Assembly: GCA_030544235.1 (NCBI GenBank)
Contig: CM060470.1
Span: 14,374,856 to 14,438,855 of the forward strand
DNA: 64,000 nucleotides
Origin: Lepturacanthus savala
Taxonomy: Eukaryota; Chordata; Actinopteri; Scombriformes; Trichiuridae
Direction of reading: 5' to 3'
Position 1 is the stretch's first letter. Each line of letters opens with the position of its first letter. Shown piece after piece: positions 61,901 through 61,967 of the stretch. The position numbers were made by a program, and so were the translations under genes. A model generated the notes under the pieces. The model was not told the DNA's origin. It ran no database searches and saw only the letters and a program-made list of their open reading frames with translations.

Positions 61901-61967
61901 ATCTCCAAACTCTGGGTTTGTGATGAGGACCCTGACTGCGCAGACGGGTCAGATGAGGCTAATTGTG
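498..61967 (+). CDS. lrp1b: lrp1b, partial gene (34 internal coding exons; 5' and 3' ends outside window)
   Basis: This spans a joined coding sequence of 34 exons, 5055 nt and 1685 codons, listed individually below. The product is a giant endocytic receptor of the LDL-receptor family that binds and internalises extracellular ligands at the cell surface. Seen in sequence: the order propeller 4 end, EGF, propeller 5, EGF, propeller 6, EGF, ten LA modules, two EGF modules, propeller 7, EGF, four LA modules. That is the order of LRP1 and LRP1B from about the middle of the protein. All splice phases agree and no exon holds a stop. LRP1B is chosen over LRP1 from motifs such as NPCIGRSRLDG in exon 6, LGVKEKDFISCNSTSLC in exon 17, RTAVPSALAVDWIGKNLYW in exon 27 and WVDCC in exon 28. 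From memory of the family, human LRP1B is about 4600 residues, and this covers very roughly residues 1900-3550. The 34 exons take 61.5 kb here, whereas the human gene (about 91 exons) is near 2 Mb. The signal peptide, membrane helix and NPxY tail are not in the window. Confidence 0.95.
771..896 (+). CDS. lrp1b: lrp1b exon 2: EGF-like module between propellers 4 and 5
   Basis: The acceptor is taacattcag at 761-770 and the donor gtaggt starts at 897. It is a symmetric phase 1-1 exon of 126 nt. It carries six cysteines in the propeller-linked EGF spacing: NPCQINNGGCSQLC, then CSCTVGYNL, then SC near the end. The exon is exactly one EGF module. The intron before it is only 132 bp. Confidence 0.94.
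897..1404. other. Intron 2 (508 bp)
   Basis: AT-rich, with several A-runs around 1100-1160. I see no other feature. Confidence 0.85.
1405..1536 (+). CDS. lrp1b: lrp1b exon 3: first blade of propeller 5
   Basis: The acceptor is ttctttag ending at 1404 and the donor gtaggaatt starts at 1537, phase 1-1. The protein reads DSFLMYSIHEGIRGISLD and ends GVDFHAG, matching the opening blade of the fifth propeller in LRP1/LRP1B (family motif YSxHEGIRGI). A 3.9-kb intron follows. Confidence 0.93.
1537..5445. other. Intron 3 (3.9 kb), mostly featureless
   Basis: It has a T-run near 1889-1904 and an A-run near 2049-2061. Near 4002-4029 there is a small direct duplication of the word gggagttgcca. Open frames in it have no family signature. 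Confidence 0.75.
5446..5580 (+). CDS. lrp1b: lrp1b exon 4: propeller 5 blade
   Basis: The acceptor is attttgcag ending at 5445 and the donor gttagt starts at 5581, phase 1-1. It carries the YWTD motif (NDTVYWTDMGLNRISRSK), then RDQTWRED and GISRVEGIAVDWIAG. The last piece is the typical strand before the next YWTD. Confidence 0.95.
5830..5959 (+). CDS. lrp1b: lrp1b exon 5: propeller 5 blade
   Basis: The acceptor is ttatacag ending at 5829. The donor gtaggc uses the last g of a gggg run (5960), so the exon ends in phase 2 inside a Gly codon completed by exon 6. The motif is GNLYWTDHGFNLIEISRLNG, then GLDQPRGIAVHPQKG. A 3.8-kb repeat-laden intron follows. Confidence 0.94.
6567..6725. repeat. 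Dispersed teleost repeat with (AAGTC)n end, copy 1
   Basis: It starts with aagtcaagtcaagtcaattt and tttatttgtatagc. A second copy of the same start lies at 27466. The pentamer tail and the 'ttttatttatatagc' phrase are common in fish intergenic DNA, from memory. The right border is approximate. Confidence 0.65.
6771..7342 (-). mobile_element. LINE reverse-transcriptase fossil, antisense, with YADD motif
   Basis: Read on the minus strand, short frames give LDHNGAFDTID (about 7130-7170), IKSYLSGRSQFVHVNNV (about 7025-7080), GVLQGSVTGPILF (about 6960-7000) and HCYADDTQL (about 6884-6910). These are consecutive motifs of a non-LTR retrotransposon reverse transcriptase, and YADD is the catalytic box. 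Frames are broken by stops and shifts, so it is dead. The LINE seems to continue beyond the hAT-like insertion, at 7772-7830. Confidence 0.85.
7351..7763. mobile_element. hAT-like MITE nested in the LINE fossil
   Basis: It is a 413-bp unit that begins cagtgatattcaacaggggg and ends ttgaagacccctg. The ends are imperfect inverted repeats of the CAGTG / CAGGG type seen in hAT elements. It is flanked by ctgtaata (7343-7350) and ctctaata (7764-7771), an 8-bp duplication with one mismatch. No transposase frame is inside. Confidence 0.75.
8720..9455. mobile_element. 736-bp element with ~40-bp terminal inverted repeats
   Basis: The left end reads tttaaagaagaatttcactg followed by ttttccgacctggacct. 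The reverse complement of the right end reads ctttaaaggagaatttcact followed by ttttctggaccct. The interior has no transposase. I do not recognise the family and see no clean target duplication. Confidence 0.7.
9773..9899 (+). CDS. lrp1b: lrp1b exon 6: propeller 5 blade with an extra cysteine
   Basis: The acceptor is ctggtccag ending at 9772 and the donor gtacaat starts at 9900. It enters phase 2 and leaves phase 0. The motif is GYLFWTEWGQNPCIGRSRLDG, followed by WPNGISIDYE. The Cys in NPCIG is remembered in LRP1B, whereas LRP1 has an Arg (QYPRIE), which supports the lrp1b call. Confidence 0.93.
10046..10197 (+). CDS. lrp1b: lrp1b exon 7: propeller 5 blades
   Basis: The acceptor is ttccag ending at 10045 and the donor gtaattt starts at 10198. 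It enters phase 0 and leaves phase 2. It holds two blade motifs, TIYWCDARTDKIERINLETG and PYIYWSDR. It is separated from exon 6 by only 146 bp. Confidence 0.95.
10198..10776. other. Intron 7 (579 bp)
   Basis: No recognisable element. Confidence 0.85.
10777..10901 (+). CDS. lrp1b: lrp1b exon 8: end of propeller 5
   Basis: The acceptor is tgctttcag ending at 10776. The donor gttgag starts at 10902 and is weaker than its neighbours but fits the phase 1 exit. The protein starts RAYSNGSIRRG (NGS sequon) and ends SGLGVNLKDVAVFNRG. It closes the fifth propeller and leads into an EGF module. Confidence 0.92.
11133..11504 (+). CDS. lrp1b: lrp1b exon 9: EGF module plus first blades of propeller 6
   Basis: This is the largest exon in the window (372 nt, phase 1-1). 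The acceptor is ctaccacag ending at 11132 and the donor gtaagtac starts at 11505. The first ~42 codons are a six-cysteine EGF module (NPCSRSNGGCQQLC ... CSCAHGRLAEDG). Then come propeller 6 strands: GYLLYSERTILKSIHLSDEN, IALAFDFN, and NRIFFSDVHFGNIQMINDDW. Confidence 0.95.
11505..15106. other. Intron 9 (3.6 kb)
   Basis: It holds a dispersed repeat at 13689-14038 (listed). A stretch at about 13140-13320 is rich in ATTA/TAAT words and could be a conserved non-coding element. The rest is unremarkable, and open frames such as 14243-14599 are low-complexity and look spurious. Confidence 0.75.
13689..14038 (-). repeat. Dispersed ~350-bp repeat, inverted copy
   Basis: Its reverse complement aligns by eye to 30978-31325. 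Shared words include catgcatcaaagactc, cttgactttgtgatgt and gctttctgga, in the same order and spacing. Each copy has a tttaaag end. I do not know the family. It may be a MITE or SINE. Confidence 0.75.
15107..15296 (+). CDS. lrp1b: lrp1b exon 10: propeller 6 blades
   Basis: The acceptor is ctttttag ending at 15106 and the donor gtcagt starts at 15297. It enters phase 1 and leaves phase 2. The protein is VGSVEGLAYHRAWDTLYW, then TSSTTSTITRQTVDQ and DHPHVLALDECQ. The N of ENVGSVEG is built across the exon 9/10 junction. This stretch is nearly identical to remembered mammalian LRP1B. Confidence 0.95.
15297..17266. other. Intron 10 (2.0 kb)
   Basis: It contains a run of 22 A at 16669-16690 and an A-run near 16225. 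No coding or mobile-element signature is seen. Confidence 0.8.
16669..16690. repeat. Poly-A tract (22 A)
   Basis: A pure homopolymer. It could be the tail of an old retroposed copy, but no target duplication or body was recognised around it. Confidence 0.9.
17267..17471 (+). CDS. lrp1b: lrp1b exon 11: propeller 6 blades
   Basis: The acceptor is actgattttag ending at 17266 and the donor gtgagt starts at 17472. It enters phase 2 and leaves phase 0. Motifs are LMFWTNWNEQRPSIMRATL, ILTPNGLTIDHNAEKLYFSD and IERCDYDGSSRY. The last is the classic exposed end of a blade. Confidence 0.95.
17671..17892 (+). mobile_element. tRNA-headed SINE with 12-bp target-site duplication
   Basis: The body is 17683-17880. 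The head tggtggagcagtggacagtg resembles a Pol III A box (TGGAGCAGTGG). The tail ends ...tagaaaacgactgac, the (TGAC)n end of this family. The exact word tgtttgcacata lies on both sides (17671-17682 and 17881-17892). The body matches the reverse complement of the 40-kb copies (agcagacccctgagacccta against tagggtcgcaggggtctgct). Confidence 0.85.
18117..18317 (-). mobile_element. LINE reverse-transcriptase fragment, antisense
   Basis: The minus strand encodes FLDLSKTFGLVPNNLL at 18181-18232. This is the family motif FLDLSKAFDSVPHxxLL of non-LTR reverse transcriptases, with the key FD changed to FG. No other RT motif was found nearby, so this is a short decayed piece. Borders are approximate. Confidence 0.7.
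20670..20862 (+). CDS. lrp1b: lrp1b exon 12: last blade of propeller 6
   Basis: The acceptor is cgattttcag ending at 20669 and the donor gtgagt starts at 20863. It enters phase 0 and leaves phase 1. The protein has GLAIYADFIYWSDWARRSV, then GGDTKVLRADIPHQPMGI and ends DTNN. It leads directly to the EGF in exon 13 (Cys codon split across the junction). Confidence 0.95.
20863..22668. other. Intron 12 (1.8 kb)
   Basis: It contains a LINE-type 3' tail near 22060-22125 and an A-run at 22442-22458. The rest is unremarkable. Confidence 0.8.
22060..22125 (+). repeat. LINE 3'-tail-like sequence
   Basis: The phrase atgctgtgctatacaaataa followed by atttgcctcgccttgcctt is the usual 3' end of fish LINE copies, with a short tandem TTGCC-like tail. 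No coding part is recognised upstream. Confidence 0.55.
22669..22794 (+). CDS. lrp1b: lrp1b exon 13: EGF module before LA cluster III
   Basis: The acceptor is ttatcacag ending at 22668 and the donor gtaagt starts at 22795. It is a symmetric phase 1-1 exon of 126 nt. Six-cysteine EGF: CELSPCRHMNGGCGDLC, then VNCTCRGERVLLDDNRC. It has an NCT sequon. Its size and symmetry equal exon 2, the other one-exon EGF in the window. Confidence 0.94.
22795..24777. other. Intron 13 (2.0 kb)
   Basis: AT-rich. I see no recognisable element. Confidence 0.8.
24778..24906 (+). CDS. lrp1b: lrp1b exon 14: LA module 1 of cluster III
   Basis: Two stacked acceptors are possible in ctgcagcag. Only the first (cut after 24777) avoids a TAA at the exon 13/14 junction, so it is chosen. 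The donor gtaaga starts at 24907, phase 1-1. The LA module is SSCNIHTEFECGNGECINY, then TCDGIAHCKDKSDE. The calcium-site Asp before the fourth-last cysteine is His, as remembered in mammalian LRP1/LRP1B. Confidence 0.94.
25063..25182 (+). CDS. lrp1b: lrp1b exon 15: LA module 2 of cluster III
   Basis: The acceptor is tgtattcag ending at 25062 and the donor gtgagt starts at 25183, phase 1-1, 120 nt. The LA module reads RRCRKGFRPCYNQRCVANSG, then FCDGTDDCGDNSDEAFC. All acidic calcium ligands are present. Confidence 0.94.
25183..25778. other. Intron 15 (596 bp)
   Basis: It contains a run of 19 T at 25572-25590 and nothing else recognised. Confidence 0.85.
25779..25892 (+). CDS. lrp1b: lrp1b exon 16: LA module 3 of cluster III
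   Basis: The acceptor is ctctcctcag ending at 25778 and the donor gtaagt starts at 25893, phase 1-1, 114 nt. The LA module has CKDGSCVPSSAWCNQVIDC, then ADASDEKTC. The usual CDG is CNQ, a change also remembered in mammals. The NVT sequon is built across the junction. Confidence 0.93.
25990..26139 (+). CDS. lrp1b: lrp1b exon 17: long LA module 4 of cluster III
   Basis: The acceptor is tgcattcag ending at 25989 and the donor gtgagc starts at 26140, phase 1-1, 150 nt. It is longer than a normal LA module because of the insert FYKLGVKEKDFISC between the first cysteines. It continues NSTSLCIHPSWICDGANDC and GDYADETNC. The insert and the NST sequon follow LRP1B rather than LRP1 (FRLGVKGVLFQPC). 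Confidence 0.95.
26376..26498 (+). CDS. lrp1b: lrp1b exon 18: LA module 5 of cluster III
   Basis: The acceptor is cgtcccag ending at 26375 and the donor gtaagc starts at 26499, phase 1-1. The LA module is KCEEGHFACPSGNCISSVW, then LCDGQKDCEDGADEFQC. The 3' part matches remembered LRP1B (CDGQKDCEDG) better than LRP1. It is followed by the 14.3-kb intron. Confidence 0.94.
27466..27610. repeat. Dispersed teleost repeat with (AAGTC)n end, copy 2
   Basis: It begins aagtcaagtcaagtcaattt, then tatttatatagcgccgaatc, the same start as the copy at 6567. It continues to cctgaggaagcacttagctc. The right border is approximate. Confidence 0.65.
28880..29350 (-). mobile_element. L2-like LINE ORF2 C-terminal fossil, antisense
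   Basis: The minus strand keeps ILASLHWLPVKYTMEFKILL (about 29130-29190) followed by DYKALNGQEPSHLEEL. This is the conserved C-terminal signature (LHWLPV ... FKILLLVYKALNG) of fish L2/Rex-type LINEs. A 118-codon open frame survives (28992-29348). Confidence 0.85.
30978..31325 (+). repeat. Dispersed ~350-bp repeat, direct copy
   Basis: It starts tttaaagatccaatatcatg and carries catgcatcaaagactc, tgactttgtgatgt and gctttctgga. It is the inverted partner of 13689-14038. Confidence 0.75.
31480..32145 (-). mobile_element. LINE linker/reverse-transcriptase fossil, antisense
   Basis: The minus strand gives NSKFWKLVKCSGF (about 32050-32095), a linker typical before the RT domain. It then gives VDLSKAFDSVHHKLL (31582-31624) and IALNWFKNYL (about 31515-31545). 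These are in the right order for a LINE ORF2, but frames are broken. Confidence 0.82.
32420..32443. repeat. Poly-A tract (24 A)
   Basis: A pure homopolymer in intron 18. No SINE or LINE body is recognised next to it. Confidence 0.9.
33490..33880 (+). repeat. Probable dispersed fish repeat
   Basis: The wording ggtcaaggtcaccgtgacct, then aaatgtccatgtggacttga and aaatttcacccaaatgtcta resembles an abundant fish intergenic repeat that I remember. The borders are not visible. Confidence 0.45.
34404..34990 (-). mobile_element. LINE reverse-transcriptase N-terminal fossil, antisense
   Basis: The minus strand frame 34603-34959 has ITHLKPTSCPLN, then LNTSPATGSVFSYFNM and VVFSKIFEKI. The frame 34404-34616 continues with FEQFESTFRSHYHTE. 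These match the fish LINE order KPxTCPLDPIPT, TGSVPxxFK, LPFLSKILEK, FQSGFRxxHSTE. A frameshift lies between the two frames. Confidence 0.82.
40110..40231 (+). repeat. LINE 3'-tail-like sequence
   Basis: The phrases cttttatttgcattttgcaa, then acactttgtgacattgtt and ataaatacactttattgt are typical of the 3' end of fish LINE copies. It directly abuts the first SINE copy. Confidence 0.55.
40232..40774 (-). mobile_element. Two tandem SINE copies: one truncated, one near full length
   Basis: Copy 1 (40232-40421) and copy 2 (40422-40774) both start with (GTCA)n and run cctgcttatt, cctatcccagc, gatggtcgccagccaatc and ggactgtgggaggaagccgg. Copy 1 stops there. Copy 2 continues to a minus-strand head with a B-box-like ggttcaagacc (RC of ggtcttgaacc) and ggcgttagcgctgttgcctc. 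So the family is a Pol III type SINE in antisense orientation here. Confidence 0.8.
40833..40952 (+). CDS. lrp1b: lrp1b exon 19: LA module 6 of cluster III
   Basis: The acceptor is tccttctgcag ending at 40832 and the donor gtcagt starts at 40953, phase 1-1. The LA module is SSCLWNQFACSKNKCIAKQW, then LCDGENDCEDGLDESVQIC. The polypyrimidine tract is squeezed into the 58 bp left between a SINE copy and the exon. Confidence 0.94.
40953..41611. other. Intron 19 (659 bp)
   Basis: No recognisable element. The part 41230-41400 has several AATTA/TTAATTG words and may be a conserved non-coding stretch. Confidence 0.75.
41612..41740 (+). CDS. lrp1b: lrp1b exon 20: LA module 7 of cluster III
   Basis: The acceptor is tgttctcag ending at 41611 and the donor gtaatc starts at 41741, phase 1-1. 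The LA module is VTCAPGLFSCPGSYACVPER, then WLCDGERDCPDGSDELSAAG. The CDGERDCPDGSDELS part is LRP1B-like. Confidence 0.95.
41741..42219. other. Intron 20 (479 bp)
   Basis: Nothing recognised. Confidence 0.85.
42220..42342 (+). CDS. lrp1b: lrp1b exon 21: LA module 8 of cluster III (GC donor)
   Basis: The acceptor is tttgcattag ending at 42219. The module is APNNTCDDSSFHCRNKGCIP, then FVCDHDNDCADGSDESVEC. The phase 1 exit needs the cut after 42342, where the intron starts with gcaagt. This is a GC donor with otherwise perfect consensus. The nearby gtagat at 42348 would give phase 2 and does not fit exon 22. NNT is a sequon. Confidence 0.92.
42343..43504. other. Intron 21 (1.16 kb), GC-AG type
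   Basis: It starts with gcaagt instead of gt and ends tcctccag. It contains the compound CT/AT microsatellite at 42631-42687. Confidence 0.9.
42631..42687. repeat. Compound microsatellite (CT)15(AT)13
   Basis: Fifteen CT units (42631-42660) run straight into about thirteen AT units (42661-42687). Confidence 0.95.
43505..43645 (+). CDS. lrp1b: lrp1b exon 22: LA module 9 of cluster III
   Basis: The acceptor is tcttcctccag ending at 43504 and the donor gtaaga starts at 43646, phase 1-1, 141 nt. The LA module is RSCGSEEFRCGDGRCLLSSQ, then WECDGYADCPDHSDELPLN and a final Cys in LKC. Confidence 0.94.
43885..44072 (+). CDS. lrp1b: lrp1b exon 23: LA module 10 of cluster III plus first half of an EGF module
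   Basis: The acceptor is ttttttcag ending at 43884 and the donor gtactt starts at 44073. It enters phase 1 and leaves phase 0. The LA part is LCNGSFFMCSNGRCISEG, then NLCDGKDDCGDHSDERNC. The EGF then begins NECLNRRVSRCTQDCQDLP and ends GYK. The exon ends the ten-module cluster III. Confidence 0.95.
44073..45288. other. Intron 23 (1.2 kb), splits an EGF module
   Basis: Nothing recognised. The 123-codon frame at 44482-44853 has no family signature. Confidence 0.8.
45289..45472 (+). CDS. lrp1b: lrp1b exon 24: end of one EGF module and a complete calcium-binding EGF module
   Basis: The acceptor is ctgtcctcag ending at 45288 and the donor gtcagt starts at 45473. It enters phase 0 and leaves phase 1. 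It starts CKCWPGFHLKDDGKTC, then DIDECSTTLPCSQRC and CINTYGSYKCLC. The DIDEC start marks a calcium-binding EGF. CINTYGSYKCLC and, across the junction, CQDLPVGYKCKC both fit the Asp/Asn beta-hydroxylation pattern. Confidence 0.96.
45566..45651 (+). CDS. lrp1b: lrp1b exon 25: first blade of propeller 7
   Basis: The acceptor is tcatttcag ending at 45565 and the donor gtaagtg starts at 45652. It enters phase 1 and leaves phase 0. It is the shortest exon (86 nt). The protein is EEPFLIMADHHEIRKLSVDG, then SNYTILKQ with an NYT sequon. It follows exon 24 by a 93-bp intron. Confidence 0.94.
45652..50620. other. Intron 25 (5.0 kb), mostly unremarkable
   Basis: AT-rich with T-runs near 45787-45797 and 46970-46992. 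A phrase at 48330-48370 (attaatcggccaaacag ... attagtcgacctctaat) resembles a repeat that I remember from fish DNA. Nothing else is recognised. Confidence 0.7.
50621..50743 (+). CDS. lrp1b: lrp1b exon 26: propeller 7 blade
   Basis: The acceptor is tttctcacag at 50611-50620 and the donor gtacca starts at 50744, phase 0-0, 123 nt. The protein is GLNNIIHIDFDYKKEFIYW, then VDSTRPSGRKINRMRLNGSD. The RPSG/RPNG form of this blade is LRP1B-like, since LRP1 has TTQGS here. Confidence 0.95.
50846..51215. mobile_element. Tc1-like non-autonomous element (370 bp)
   Basis: The left end is cactaccatttggggtcact. The right end is ggtgaccccaaacttttgaa followed by cggtagtg, so the ends are inverted repeats (the left end has lost about 8 bp). 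TA precedes the left end, as Tc1 elements insert at TA, but the right flank is TC. The interior phrase ccatttccagcaactatcac is familiar from fish Tc1 copies. No transposase remains. Confidence 0.8.
51840..52110. repeat. Possible dispersed fish repeat
   Basis: Phrases such as atgctgctcctccatgtttt and aaagcagacctgtcccaggc resemble a repeat that I remember from other fish. No borders or duplicated flanks are seen. Confidence 0.4.
53695..55075 (-). mobile_element. Decayed Tc1/mariner-like transposon, antisense
   Basis: The left end is aacaaaagtacaaacgcaac, then catgagttgaaataaaagatc. The minus strand keeps scattered Tc1 transposase pieces, including the C-terminal stretch near 53905-53930 and the region around 54160-54440. 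The right end (about 54930-55075) has acctgaactac and aatcatactgtttaatcagc, matching the outer parts of that family. Many stops and a replaced stretch around 54470-54690 show it is dead. Confidence 0.8.
55771..55952 (+). CDS. lrp1b: lrp1b exon 27: propeller 7 blade
   Basis: The acceptor is gcgttaccag at 55761-55770 and the donor gtaagc starts at 55953. It enters phase 0 and leaves phase 2. The protein is HRTAVPSALAVDWIGKNLYW, then CDAEKNTLEVSKANGLYPTI. It is a near match to remembered mammalian LRP1B and clearly different from LRP1 (SNPDGLAVDWVG). Confidence 0.96.
55953..56328. other. Intron 27 (376 bp), holds a foldback repeat
   Basis: Most of its centre is the inverted repeat 56044-56179. 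The remainder is unremarkable. Confidence 0.85.
56044..56179. repeat. Foldback (inverted repeat) with ~60-bp arms
   Basis: The left arm is 56044-56108 and the right arm 56120-56179. Both arms carry gagagccactgtgggtgcag, then ttccaa and gcagtaacacacctg when read on opposite strands. The loop is about 11 bases. The arms differ by small indels (extra gcttttgttccaacc-type bases on the left). Confidence 0.88.
56329..56528 (+). CDS. lrp1b: lrp1b exon 28: propeller 7 blades, vicinal cysteine pair
   Basis: The acceptor is cttactag ending at 56328 and the donor gtgagg starts at 56529. It enters phase 2 and leaves phase 1. The protein is GYVFWVDCCDPPHIGRIGMD, then ALTIDYTNKKLYWADDNH. The blade has adjacent cysteines (DCC) where LRP1 has DWG, which is a remembered LRP1B feature. 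Confidence 0.95.
56529..56925. other. Intron 28 (397 bp)
   Basis: Nothing recognised. Confidence 0.85.
56926..57114 (+). CDS. lrp1b: lrp1b exon 29: last blade of propeller 7
   Basis: The acceptor is cctctccag ending at 56925 and the donor gtatga starts at 57115, phase 1-1. The protein is GVMALTLFEDFVYWTDGKSK, then SLRRAHKTTGAQ and VYHSLRQPE. It leads straight to the EGF in exon 30. Confidence 0.95.
57253..57401 (+). CDS. lrp1b: lrp1b exon 30: EGF module and start of LA cluster IV
   Basis: The acceptor is ttctgtacag ending at 57252 and the donor gttagt starts at 57402. It enters phase 1 and leaves phase 0. The EGF is QCQIANGGCSHLCLLSPGG, then CACPTNFYLAADNKTC. The next LA module begins SNCTSSQ (NCT sequon) and is completed in exon 31, so this LA module, unlike most others here, is split by an intron. 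Confidence 0.95.
57662..57755 (+). CDS. lrp1b: lrp1b exon 31: rest of LA module 1 of cluster IV
   Basis: The acceptor is tactaacag ending at 57661 and the donor gtaagtg starts at 57756. It enters phase 0 and leaves phase 1. The protein is FRCGTDECIPFWWKCDTVDD, then CGDGSDEPADC. It completes the LA module opened in exon 30. Confidence 0.95.
57822..57841. repeat. Short (TA)n tract
   Basis: About nine TA units within intron 31. Confidence 0.85.
57965..58081 (+). CDS. lrp1b: lrp1b exon 32: LA module 2 of cluster IV
   Basis: The acceptor is ttctcacag ending at 57964 and the donor gtaagg starts at 58082, phase 1-1, 117 nt. The LA module is FKCQPGRFQCGTGLCALPPF, then ICDGENDCGDNSDEANC. The calcium ligands are complete. 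Confidence 0.95.
58871..58934. repeat. (CA)32 microsatellite
   Basis: Sixty-four bases of pure CA, followed by an interrupted gacaca. Confidence 0.97.
59740..60300 (+). mobile_element. L2-like LINE ORF2 3'-end fossil, sense
   Basis: The plus strand gives TELDYCNSV (about 59795-59825) and then FRIQFKVLLLVYKPINGLVP with QYALDML after it (about 59920-60005). This is the same signature as the 28.9-kb fossil. A 3' tail with tttaaagcactttaaactgc lies near 60275-60295. Frames are broken. Confidence 0.8.
60399..60518 (+). CDS. lrp1b: lrp1b exon 33: LA module 3 of cluster IV
   Basis: The acceptor is gtctttcag ending at 60398 and the donor gtaagg starts at 60519, phase 1-1, 120 nt. The LA module is YICLSGQFKCTRKQKCIPLN, then LRCNSQDDCGDGEDETDC. 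The usual CDG is CNS, similar to the CNG of mammals. Confidence 0.95.
60519..61847. other. Intron 33 (1.3 kb)
   Basis: Nothing recognised. Confidence 0.82.
61848..61967 (+). CDS. lrp1b: lrp1b exon 34: LA module 4 of cluster IV (last exon in window)
   Basis: The acceptor is cttcccacag ending at 61847 and the donor gtgagt starts at 61968, phase 1-1, 120 nt. The LA module is STCSPDQFQCKASMHCISKL, then WVCDEDPDCADGSDEANC. The CDEDPDCAD stretch equals remembered LRP1B. No later exon is seen before base 64000. Confidence 0.95.
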
